DNA of 8,852 nt from Kiritimatiellia bacterium (GCA_016302985.1 JAEDMN010000134.1:1-8852); one strand, 5' to 3'. Positions 1-7,079 are shown, numbered from the stretch's first letter. The notes: a model not told the origin generated them from the letters alone. Numbers and translations are program-made.

Positions 1-125
1 AACGGGATTTGGCAGGAGAACAGGAAACGGGACGCGGCGCGGGGGACGGGGAACAGGAGAACGGGATTTGGCAGGAGAACAGGAAACGGGACGCGGCGCG
101 GAGGACGGGGAACAGGAGAACGGGG
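1..125. repeat. 59-bp tandem direct repeat, purine-rich, truncated by window edge
   Basis: Bases 1-59 and 60-118 are the same 59-bp unit with one visible difference (G at 43, A at 102). Bases 119-125 begin a third copy (AACGGGG). Each unit contains two near-identical short blocks, AACAGGAAACGGGA and AACAGGAGAACGGGA, so the 59-mer itself looks built from an older, shorter repeat. The + strand is almost all G and A with several runs of three to five G. The array starts at base 1, so it probably continues upstream and the copy number is unknown. There are no dyad repeats with unique spacers as in a CRISPR array. An open frame runs through it (9-326) but looks like low-complexity translation, not a gene. 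Function is unknown: it could be an intergenic minisatellite or a structured polypurine tract. Confidence 0.93.
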
Positions 126-243
126 AAATATTTTTTTCAAGATGCCTGTCATTCCCGGGTCCGCGCTGCATTCTCCACCATGCAGGATGAAATGAAACAA
201 CCTGGAGGAACGGAGCGGGGATGGACGGACGGGGACGGAGCGC

Positions 244-921
244 ATGAAGGTGTTGATTGTCGAGGGCGACCGCGGAGAGGCGCGGGACCTGGCCAACTGC
301 CTCTACGACGCGGGCTACGACTATGAGATCGCGACCGACGGCATCCGGGGGCTGGCGCGTCTGCGGGTCGTCTCCTACGCCGTGGCGCTCGTCGAGTTCA
401 TCCTGCCCCGGATCTCGGGGCTGGAGCTCATCCGCCGCATGCGCCTCGACCGCGTCCCCACGCCCGCCATCATCCTCAGTTCGCTGGGGGACGTCGCGGA
501 CAAGGTCGCGGGCCTGAACGCGGGCGCCGACGACTACCTGGTCAGGCCGTACGCGCAGGTGGAGCTGCTGGCGCGCATCGCGGCGGTCGTCCGGCGGGGC
601 TGCCCGCCGTCGTCCGAAGAGGTCCTGCGCCACCGCGACCTCGTCGTCGACCCGCGCAGCCACCGCGTGCGCCGCGGGGAGCAGCACATCGAGCTCACGG
701 CGAACGAATACCTGCTGCTCGAGCACCTGCTGCGCCATCCGGGGCGGATCTTCTCGCCGCGGATCATCGCGGAGTCCGTCTGGGGACTCCGCGCGCCGCT
801 GCGGGGCAAGGCCGTGGAGACGCGCGTCTATTCGCTCCGGAAGAAGCTGCGCGTCGGCGGCCGGCCGGACATCATCGTGAACGAGCGCGGGTTCGGCTAC
901 GTGGTGCGGGCGGAGTCCTGA
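244..921 (+). CDS. OmpR/PhoB-family response regulator with a degenerate receiver domain
   Basis: This is a 225-residue two-domain transcription factor. The receiver domain (about 1-118) starts with MKVLIVEGD and keeps the family frame (IILSSLGD, GLNAGADDYLVRPY). The winged-helix DNA-binding domain (about 128-222) has the classic signatures LTANEYLLLEHLLRHPGRIF, VETRVYSLRKKL and the hairpin NERGFGYVV. The phosphorylation pocket is altered. Glu51 sits where the phospho-accepting Asp belongs (VALVEFILP), Gly8 replaces the second acidic residue after Glu7, Ser79 stands at the Thr/Ser switch position, and Arg101 replaces the invariant Lys. It therefore probably works without phosphotransfer, as known atypical OmpR-type regulators do; the Glu may mimic a phosphorylated state. 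No histidine kinase is in the window. The ATG at 244 is preceded by GGAG at 237-240, a short 3-base spacing. Its stop codon lies 3 bases from the stop of the convergent helicase gene. Target genes are unknown; the 59-bp repeats lie upstream. Confidence 0.95.
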   Translation: MKVLIVEGDRGEARDLANCLYDAGYDYEIATDGIRGLARLRVVSYAVALVEFILPRISGLELIRRMRLDRVPTPAIILSSLGDVADKVAGLNAGADDYLVRPYAQVELLARIAAVVRRGCPPSSEEVLRHRDLVVDPRSHRVRRGEQHIELTANEYLLLEHLLRHPGRIFSPRIIAESVWGLRAPLRGKAVETRVYSLRKKLRVGGRPDIIVNERGFGYVVRAES

Positions 922-924
922 CGG

Positions 925-3900
925 TCACGGGGCCGCCGGCTTCGCGAGCAGGGCGAACGCGACGTCGAGGATCTTGCGGGCCTTCGCGGTGAGGGTCGAG
1001 AGCCCGAAGATCTTCAGCGTCTCGCGGTAGAGGTCGTCCTGCGGGCAGTCGCCGAAGTCCGAGAGGGTCTCGCGCATGGCGTTGCGGAGCTCCTCGGGCG
1101 GGATTTCGTCGAGGGCGCGCCGCGCGTCCGCGTCCTTTCCGGGCAGGCGGTAGTCCGCATACGCGTCCGGGGAGGTCCCCTTGGGCCAGTAGACGCGCGC
1201 GTCGCCGTGCTGCGTCATGACACCGTCGCGCGGCCGGCAGGCGTCGAAGACGCGGTGCACGTTCTCGGTCATGCGGGTGAGCCCCCAGACCTTGCCGACG
1301 CGGCGGCGGAGGACGTCCTCGAACACGGGGCCTTCGGCCTCGACGGCGTCCGCGACCATCTGGGCGATGCGCGGGCGTTCGGCGGGCGCGTAGAAGTCGG
1401 CGTTGCGCGAGACGGGGCGGCATTTCCAGACGCGGTACGACGGATGCGCGGGCGCGGCCGGCCGCGTTGCGGCGGGGGCGGGACGGGCCGGGGCGGGGGG
1501 CGGTTCGGCCGGCTGCGGGGCGGGTGCGCGCGCGGAGGGGTCGGGTTCCCGGCGCGCGGCCTCCAGTTCGTCCAGCAGGCGGCGCTCGGCGCGGGCGCGG
1601 TCGAGGGCCCAGTCCACGCTCCAGACGCGGCAGGTGTTCCAGCCGAGGCCGCGGAGGACCCCGGCGCGGTTGACGTCGCGGTCCTGGGCGGTCCGCTGGC
1701 GCGCGTAGGAGGGGCCGTCGCACTCGATGCCCATGAGGTAGCGGTCCGCGCATTCGGGGTGGCGCACCGCGACGTCGATGCGGTAGTCGCTGCAGCCGAC
1801 GTCGCGGTCGACGGCGTAGCCGTGTTCCGCGAGGAAGGCCGCGACCACGTCGCCGAAGCACTCGTGTGACGGGCCGGAGGGGGCGGGCGCGGCGACCGCG
1901 TTGCCGCGTTCGGCGTATTCGAGGAACGCCTTCAGGTGGCCTGCGCCCACGGCCTTGGTGCGGCCGTCCTCGCCCGCGTCGATCTGCGAGGCGTGGATGG
2001 ACGAGAAGACGACCACCTGCTCCTTGGCGCGCGTGACGGCGACGTTCAGGCGGCGTTCGCCGCCGGAGAGGTTGAGCGGGCCGAAGTTCATGGTGAAGCG
2101 TCCGTTCTCGTCCGGCGCGTAGCCGATCGAGAAGAGGATCACGTCGCTCTCGTCACCCTGGACGTTCTCGAGGTTCTTGACGAAGTAGGCGCCCTCGCCC
2201 TCCTCCGGGAGGAGCTTCTCGAGTTCGGGGTCCTCGCCGCGGCGTTCCTCGAGCATCGCGCGGATGAGGTTCTGCTGCGGCATCGAGAAGGTGACCACGC
2301 CGAGGGAGCGGCGGCGGTAGCCGGGCCTGCGGACCTCGGTGCAGATGTAGTCCACCAGGGCCTTCGCCTCGGCCTCGTTCACGCGCGGGCCGCGGCCGGC
2401 CCTGGTGAAGCGGCCGTCCGGCACGAACATGAACTTCACGCCCAGGCGGGGCGAGGAGAGCGCGGACGGGAAGGTGCAGAGCTTGTTCGAGTAGTAGTGG
2501 GCGTTGCTGAACGCGATGAGCGCCTCGTGCCGGCTGCGGTAGTGCCAGTTGAGGTAGGTCGAGAAGACGCCCGCGACGAGGCATTCGTCGAGGATGCTCT
2601 CCTGGTCGGCGAGGACCGTCTCCTCCGCGTCGTTCTCGCCTTCGCGCTCGCCCTTCTGGAAGAAGTTCGTGGGCGGCATCTGCTTCGGGTCGCCGACGAC
2701 GATCAGCTGGCGTCCGCGCGCGATGACGCCGATGGCGTCCCACACCGGGATCTGCGAGGCCTCGTCGAAGACGATGAGGTCGAAGGGCTCCGCGTCGACG
2801 GGCAGGTACTGCGCGACCGAGAGCGGGCTCATGAGGAAGCACGGCTTGAGGCTGGGAACCAGCGTCCGCGATTCCGCCAGCAGCTGGCGGACGGCCTTCT
2901 GGCGGGACTTCTTCTCGCATTCGCGCTTGACCATCCCCATTTCGGAACCCTCGGGGCAGGGGCCGCTCCGGCGGCGCGGGAGGGAGGCCGCGAGCTTCGC
3001 GAAGACGACCTTGCGGGCGAGCTCCGTGTGGCGGTGGTCGAGGTCGCGGAACTTCGCGACGCGTTCGTCCTGCGCGAGGCCCGAGAACTCCGCGAGCACG
3101 CGGTCGTGGGCGAGGATGGCGTCCAGCATCTTCGCGGCGTAGGCGTCGTCGAAGACGGCGGCGGCGTCGAGGCGGCCGTCGTCCTCCGCGAGGAGGAGTC
3201 CTTCGAAGGCGCCGACGCCGAGCGCCTGCGCGCGGTCGCGGGCCTTCCGGTACTGCATGACGTTGCGGAGCTCGCCGGCGTTGTCTGCCAGCGCGCGGCA
3301 CATCGCGCCGAGTTCGCGGACATCGGCGGGCAGGGAGGATTCGTGCGCGAACGCGAGCAACTCCTCGAGGTTCTTCCCTAGGTCCGTCCAGCGTTCCAGC
3401 GCCCCCGCCGCGAGGTCGCGGAGTCCGGCGTCGACGTCCACGAGTTCGTCGGCGGGGCAGCCGGCCTTCTCGAGGAAGTCCCGGCCCAGCGAGACGTACC
3501 CGCGCATGTTCGGCAGGTCGGCGGCGAGGCGGTCGGCGGTCAGCGGCGCGGCGCCGAGGCGGACGATGCCGGACAGCTCCTTGACGAGGGCGCGGTTCTT
3601 GAAGAAGCGCAGCAGGATGAAGGCGCGGCGGTTCTCCTCGAGGCGGCGGGCGAGGCCGTCGAAGTCGAGTTCGGCGAGCGTGTCCAGGCGGTAGCCGCCC
3701 AGCGCCGCGACGCAGGCCTGGTGCTTCGCCTGCAGGTCGAGGAGCTCCGCGAACTGCGCCGACGTCGTGCCGTCGGCGGGGGCGAGGATGGTGCGGCCGA
3801 CCTGGGGACGGCGCAGAACCTCCCCCAGGGCGCCGGCCAGCGTCGCGAGCGCCGGGCGGCCGCGGTCGTCCACGACCGTGCCCAGGCGCGCCCGGAGCGC

Positions 3901-6576
3901 GTCCAGCGCCGTGTTCAGCGCGTCGGCGGAGCGGGCGACCTTCTCCGCGGCGGCCGCGAGCTGGCGTTCCAGCGCGGGGGTCCAGGCGTCGGCCTTCAGT
4001 TCGGGGGTCGCCTTGAGCGCGTCCTCGGCGACGCCGCGGAACGCGGTCGCCAGGTCCTGGACGGCGGTGCGCGCCGCGTCGTGGTCCGCGCGCGGCTGGA
4101 CGAGGCAGTCGATGTCCAGCAGTTCGGGACGGGCGGGGGCCGTGCGCGAAATCGCCTGCGCGAAGCAGGCGTAGGCCGTGAGGCCGTTCGGGTAGGGGCG
4201 GTGGAGGGCCTCGATGTAGCCGTTCAGTTCCCGGCGGCACGCCTCGAAGCCCGCGGCCACCTCGTCCCATTCGGCGGGGCCGGCCGTCTCGGGGACGTCC
4301 AGCGCGGCCTTGATCTGCGCGTAGAAGCGGCTCTTCTCGGTCTTGTTCGAGTGGAGCTCGAGGCAGAAGGGCGTCAGGCCGATGCGGTCCAGACGGTCCT
4401 TGACGACGTCGAGCGCCGCCTTCTTCTCGGAGACGAAGAGCACGCGGCGCCCCCGGGCGAGGTTGTGCGCGATGATGTTGGTGATCGTCTGGGACTTGCC
4501 GGTGCCGGGCGGGCCGTGGAGGACGAACGACTTGCCCATCTCGGAGTAGAGGACCGCCGCGAGCTGGGAGGAGTCGTAGCTGACGGGGCAGTAGAGGTCT
4601 TCGGGGTGGAGGTGCCGGGCAACCTCCTCCGCGGGGAAGATCTCGACGCCGTCGTCGAAGCACCCGCCGCCGCCGACCAAGTGGTTGACGAGCGGGTTCT
4701 TCTTCAGCTCGTCCACGCGTTCCGTCATGTCTTTCCACATGACGAACTTGCCGAACGAGAAGCAGCCGACCGTCGCCTCGTCGAAGACCTCCCAGCCCTC
4801 CAGGTCCTTGATCGCCTGGCGGAAGATCCGGAGCACGAGGGGGGCGTCCACGCCCGAGTCGTCCGTCGGAAGCGGATCGAGCCCGGGAAGGGCGAGGTTG
4901 AACTGGGCGCGGAGGAACTCGACGAGCGTGGTGTTGAGCGTCGTCTCTTCGTCCCGCCGGTACATCTTGACGCCTTCGGCGAGGGTCGCGCGCTCGAGGC
5001 GCACGGGGACCATCAGGATGGGGGCGCGGTAGGCCTTGCGGCCCGCGCCGGAGCCAGGTTCCATCCACTGGAGCTCGCCAATCGTCAGGAAGAGCGTGTT
5101 GACGCCGCTCTCCTCCAGGTTGGTACGGGCGTCGTGGAGGAGGTCGGACATGCGCCTGCGGACCTCCTGGGGCGTCAGCATCACGCAGAGGCGGCCGTGC
5201 GCGAGCTCGGCGTCGACGAGCGCCTGCCACTGTTCGCGCGCCAGGCGCCCGTTCTGGAGGTCGTCGAGGGCCTTCTCGCCCATCGTGTCCGCAATCGAAC
5301 GGATCGCGATGGCCTTGTTCGCCGCGACCTGGTCCTCCAGCTTCGCGACGTCGGGGCTCATGAGGCGGACGACCTGGCGGGATGTTCGCGGGATGTTCAG
5401 CAGGCGGTTGCGGGCGGAGAAGTCGAGCAGCTTCTGCGTCCAGCGGTCGATGCGCCCCTGGGTCGCGCGCGCCGGACCGAGCGCCGCGAGGTCGACGCTT
5501 TCCTGCAGGTCGCGCACGTCGCCCGGCGCGTCCGCGCCGACTGCGCGCCCCTCCGCCACGTAGGCGGAGTCGAAGCCCGTGCCGAGCGCCAGGGGGCGGA
5601 TGCCGTTCTCGCGGCTGCGGACGACGTCGACGGCGCATTTGAACGCGTCCTCTTCGTCCAGCAGGGCGCGGCCGGCCTTTTCGGCCTCGTTGAAGGGCGT
5701 GTCGCGCGTCAGGCCGGTCGTCTCGATGGCGACGAACTCGTCCAGCGCCGCGCGCTTGCGCAGGGCCTGCAGGCTGCGCACGACGACTTCCTCGAACATC
5801 TCCTCGACCAGGTGGCAGCCGACATAGCAGTGGTTCCGGGTGAGGACGAGGACGGGATGGAGACCGCACTTCTCGAGGACCGCGGCCATGAGCAGCGAGG
5901 TCTCGATGCAGGTGGCGAGCTTGTACTTCTCGATCGTCTCGGGGAGGCGGAGCTTCTGTCCGGGCTGTCCGAAGGAGGCGGGGGGATTCGCATACCGGAT
6001 GCCGTGCTTCCGGATGGCGGCGTAGACCGCCGCGCAGGTCTCGAGCGCCCGCTTCTTGCCTCCCTGGTAGCCTTCGAGGGAGGCCGATCCGGTCGCCTGC
6101 TCGATCTCCCGCGCGGCCTCGGCCTGGATCTGGCAGACGATTTCGGCGTTGGGGAGCACGTAGGCGGCCAGCAGTTCCGGATAGGGGGCGGTGCCCAGCC
6201 AGTGGTCCAGGGGCAGCAGAGTGACGGGATAGGAGCGTTCCAGAAGAAGGGTGCCCGCCGAGGAGACCGTCATCCTGACCGACGTGGCGACGGCTTCGTC
6301 CGTGACCTCGAGGATGCGGCGCGGATTGAGGAGGAGGCCGAGGTTGTTCAGCTCGAGCCGCTCGCCGGGCCCGAGGTCCTTCAGCGCCAGCTGGGTCGGC
6401 ACGACGACGCCGTCGTCGGAACCGAACGCGCAGGAGACGTCCCGGAGGACCGCGTCGGAGCCGTTGACGAGGCGGAGGTCCTTCGCGACGGGGAGTCCGT
6501 TCTGCAGGAGCGCGAGGTTCACATGGCCCAGTACGTCGACATCGGCGGTGAGGGCGTTAGAATTTTCCATTTCCAT
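925..6576 (-). CDS. Giant DUF4011 / superfamily-1 helicase / Vsr-like nuclease / DUF3320 protein (putative defence effector)
   Basis: A 1883-residue multidomain protein of the COG1112 helicase group. Seen in order: a beta-rich N-terminal domain (about 12-128, ending near DHWLG); a transglutaminase-like domain (about 175-290) with Cys223 in ATCIETS, His249 in RNHCYVG and Glu285 in AIETTG; DUF4011 from about 374 (WTQKLLDFSARNRLLNIPR). The helicase has Q-motif Gln671, Walker A GPPGTGKS 688-695, DEAS 1271-1274, GDPKQMPP 1295-1302, HYRS 1345-1348, VQGDESD 1472-1478 and NVAVTRAK 1511-1518. About 575 residues, largely helical, separate Walker A from DEAS. A Vsr/MTES_1575-type PD-(D/E)XK nuclease follows (about 1568-1672) with Asp1601, the IECDG motif (Glu1618, Asp1620) and DRD 1632-1634. 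A Pro/Ala-rich linker leads to DUF3320 (about 1732-1781). All catalytic motifs look intact. I infer DNA or RNA unwinding coupled to cleavage, probably antiphage; no partner genes are evident. I chose ATG 6576 because a promoter lies just upstream and there is no ribosome-binding site; ATG 6570 is possible. An in-frame TTG at 6729 would add 51 residues without domain character. Confidence 0.93.
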   Translation of the reverse strand: MEMENSNALTADVDVLGHVNLALLQNGLPVAKDLRLVNGSDAVLRDVSCAFGSDDGVVVPTQLALKDLGPGERLELNNLGLLLNPRRILEVTDEAVATSVRMTVSSAGTLLLERSYPVTLLPLDHWLGTAPYPELLAAYVLPNAEIVCQIQAEAAREIEQATGSASLEGYQGGKKRALETCAAVYAAIRKHGIRYANPPASFGQPGQKLRLPETIEKYKLATCIETSLLMAAVLEKCGLHPVLVLTRNHCYVGCHLVEEMFEEVVVRSLQALRKRAALDEFVAIETTGLTRDTPFNEAEKAGRALLDEEDAFKCAVDVVRSRENGIRPLALGTGFDSAYVAEGRAVGADAPGDVRDLQESVDLAALGPARATQGRIDRWTQKLLDFSARNRLLNIPRTSRQVVRLMSPDVAKLEDQVAANKAIAIRSIADTMGEKALDDLQNGRLAREQWQALVDAELAHGRLCVMLTPQEVRRRMSDLLHDARTNLEESGVNTLFLTIGELQWMEPGSGAGRKAYRAPILMVPVRLERATLAEGVKMYRRDEETTLNTTLVEFLRAQFNLALPGLDPLPTDDSGVDAPLVLRIFRQAIKDLEGWEVFDEATVGCFSFGKFVMWKDMTERVDELKKNPLVNHLVGGGGCFDDGVEIFPAEEVARHLHPEDLYCPVSYDSSQLAAVLYSEMGKSFVLHGPPGTGKSQTITNIIAHNLARGRRVLFVSEKKAALDVVKDRLDRIGLTPFCLELHSNKTEKSRFYAQIKAALDVPETAGPAEWDEVAAGFEACRRELNGYIEALHRPYPNGLTAYACFAQAISRTAPARPELLDIDCLVQPRADHDAARTAVQDLATAFRGVAEDALKATPELKADAWTPALERQLAAAAEKVARSADALNTALDALRARLGTVVDDRGRPALATLAGALGEVLRRPQVGRTILAPADGTTSAQFAELLDLQAKHQACVAALGGYRLDTLAELDFDGLARRLEENRRAFILLRFFKNRALVKELSGIVRLGAAPLTADRLAADLPNMRGYVSLGRDFLEKAGCPADELVDVDAGLRDLAAGALERWTDLGKNLEELLAFAHESSLPADVRELGAMCRALADNAGELRNVMQYRKARDRAQALGVGAFEGLLLAEDDGRLDAAAVFDDAYAAKMLDAILAHDRVLAEFSGLAQDERVAKFRDLDHRHTELARKVVFAKLAASLPRRRSGPCPEGSEMGMVKRECEKKSRQKAVRQLLAESRTLVPSLKPCFLMSPLSVAQYLPVDAEPFDLIVFDEASQIPVWDAIGVIARGRQLIVVGDPKQMPPTNFFQKGEREGENDAEETVLADQESILDECLVAGVFSTYLNWHYRSRHEALIAFSNAHYYSNKLCTFPSALSSPRLGVKFMFVPDGRFTRAGRGPRVNEAEAKALVDYICTEVRRPGYRRRSLGVVTFSMPQQNLIRAMLEERRGEDPELEKLLPEEGEGAYFVKNLENVQGDESDVILFSIGYAPDENGRFTMNFGPLNLSGGERRLNVAVTRAKEQVVVFSSIHASQIDAGEDGRTKAVGAGHLKAFLEYAERGNAVAAPAPSGPSHECFGDVVAAFLAEHGYAVDRDVGCSDYRIDVAVRHPECADRYLMGIECDGPSYARQRTAQDRDVNRAGVLRGLGWNTCRVWSVDWALDRARAERRLLDELEAARREPDPSARAPAPQPAEPPPAPARPAPAATRPAAPAHPSYRVWKCRPVSRNADFYAPAERPRIAQMVADAVEAEGPVFEDVLRRRVGKVWGLTRMTENVHRVFDACRPRDGVMTQHGDARVYWPKGTSPDAYADYRLPGKDADARRALDEIPPEELRNAMRETLSDFGDCPQDDLYRETLKIFGLSTLTAKARKILDVAFALLAKPAAP
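1441..1548 (-). other. Pro/Ala-rich interdomain linker inside the helicase-nuclease
   Basis: These bases encode residues 1677-1712 of the helicase-nuclease, dominated by Pro, Ala, Arg and Glu (for example EPPPAPARPAPAATRPAAPA). The segment should be disordered and flexibly tethers the DUF3320 domain to the nuclease. Its low complexity makes it prone to length variation between strains. Confidence 0.85.
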
Positions 6577-6589
6577 GCTGAAAATTCTA
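6558..6589. repeat. Perfect 10-bp inverted repeat enclosing the helicase start codons
   Basis: TAGAATTTTC at 6558-6567 is exactly complementary to GAAAATTCTA at 6580-6589, with a 12-base centre at 6568-6579. On the minus strand the centre contains both candidate start codons (ATG at 6576 and 6570). The upstream arm also contains the proposed -10 hexamer. As DNA it could be an operator for a dimeric repressor, possibly autoregulatory. If transcription starts further upstream it could be an RNA hairpin that presents the AUG in its loop. The repeat is plainly visible; its function is inferred. Confidence 0.8.
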
Positions 6590-6612
6590 GCAGATTCGGT
6601 AGAAACTGACCA
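6584..6612 (-). promoter_or_regulatory. Putative sigma-70-type promoter of the helicase-nuclease gene
   Basis: On the minus strand TGGTCA (6607-6612, four of six matches to TTGACA) is followed by a 17-base spacer and TAGAAT (6584-6589, five of six matches to TATAAT). TGC immediately before the hexamer forms an extended -10. The A of ATG 6576 lies 8 bases downstream of the -10 hexamer (7 bases between), where transcription normally begins, so the mRNA would be leaderless or nearly so. That agrees with the absence of any Shine-Dalgarno sequence. The -10 is embedded in the inverted repeat at 6558-6589, so a protein bound there would block the promoter. Confidence 0.62.
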
Positions 6613-6702
6613 TTGGGAATTCGTGTTGCCGGACGGGGCCGATAGCAAATGGGAGTCGCGAACAAACTGGTTCGTCGCGGAATGTCCGTGAAGGACCGGG
6701 GA

Positions 6703-6708
6703 TAGAAT
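6703..6708 (+). promoter_or_regulatory. Possible -10 element upstream of the 107-residue gene
   Basis: TAGAAT lies 47 bases before the ATG at 6756, which would give a leader of about 40 bases. It is the same hexamer as in the helicase promoter and upstream of the peroxidase gene. I see no convincing -35 at 16-18 bases and no TG extension, so this rests on the hexamer and its position only. Confidence 0.4.
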
Positions 6709-6755
6709 CGGCCGCCCAGGAAGTTTCAAGGCAAAATTGAAAGAAAGGGGTGTTT

Positions 6756-7079
6756 ATGCGTGATTCGAGAGGCACGGAGGATGGCGTCCGGCCGGACGGC
6801 CTGCGCGCGCGGCGCAGGAGCCGGCTGCGGGAACTCTACGGGGCGCAGGCCGCGGGACGGCGGACCGACGTGGACATCGCCGTTGTCCGCGCCGCCGTCG
6901 AACACGCCGCGCTGGCCGCACGGCAGGGGTGGCGCGCCCTGGCGGACGTCGACCCCGTCGCGCTTGCGGACGCCGGCGGGCGCGAGGCGCTGGAGGACCT
7001 GGAGTTCCTCGTCAGCCGCGGGCTCTGCGAACTCAGCGGCGTCAAGAACCTCTTCTGCCTCGCCCGTCGCCTTGTCTAG
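6756..7079 (+). CDS. Hypothetical protein, 107 residues, no recognised family
   Basis: I do not recognise this protein. It begins MRDSRGTEDG and ends NLFCLARRLV. The N-terminal third is rich in Arg, with a basic stretch around residues 16-26. Two likely helical segments follow (about 38-61 and 66-90). There is no signal peptide, membrane segment or clear catalytic motif. Support for its being real comes from strong G/C preference at third codon positions throughout and a good ribosome-binding site, AAAGGGG at 6744-6750, 5 bases before the ATG. A GTG at 6750 is in frame but falls inside that site, so I prefer ATG 6756. It is divergent from the helicase-nuclease across a 179-base region and is followed, 80 bases on, by the peroxidase gene, which seems to have its own promoter. 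An accessory role with the helicase is possible but rests only on adjacency. Confidence 0.72.
   Translation: MRDSRGTEDGVRPDGLRARRRSRLRELYGAQAAGRRTDVDIAVVRAAVEHAALAARQGWRALADVDPVALADAGGREALEDLEFLVSRGLCELSGVKNLFCLARRLV

Noticed and set aside
1..125. CRISPR array
   Set aside because: The units are contiguous 59-bp tandem copies without unique spacers.
221..247. A possible 8-residue leader peptide (ATG at 221, TGA overlapping the regulator ATG) preceded by GGAGGA
   Set aside because: The overlap would allow translational coupling, but eight codons of Gly/Arg-rich sequence in a GC-rich region are easily found by chance.
9..326. A 105-residue plus-strand frame through the tandem repeats and into the regulator
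   Set aside because: Low-complexity translation of the repeat array overlapping the better supported regulator gene in another frame.
872..1861. A 329-residue minus-strand frame over the 3' end of the helicase gene and the regulator stop
   Set aside because: Extremely Arg/Pro-rich; it is the +1 shadow of the nuclease/DUF3320 coding sequence.
2100..3000. Frameshift or pseudogene damage within the 5.6-kb helicase gene
   Set aside because: The frame is open from 6576 to 925, and all helicase and nuclease motifs occur in the expected order in one frame.
2153..5869. A 1238-residue open frame on the minus strand, and several long plus-strand frames (1936-3381, 3721-6609) within the helicase region
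   Set aside because: They are Arg/Pro/Ala-rich or Val/Glu/Ala-rich shadows caused by high GC and overlap a protein with clear domain motifs throughout. No recognisable domain appears in them.
6577..6729. A 51-residue N-terminal extension of the helicase from TTG at 6729
   Set aside because: The region is less GC-rich than the gene, contains the proposed promoter, and adds no domain-like sequence.
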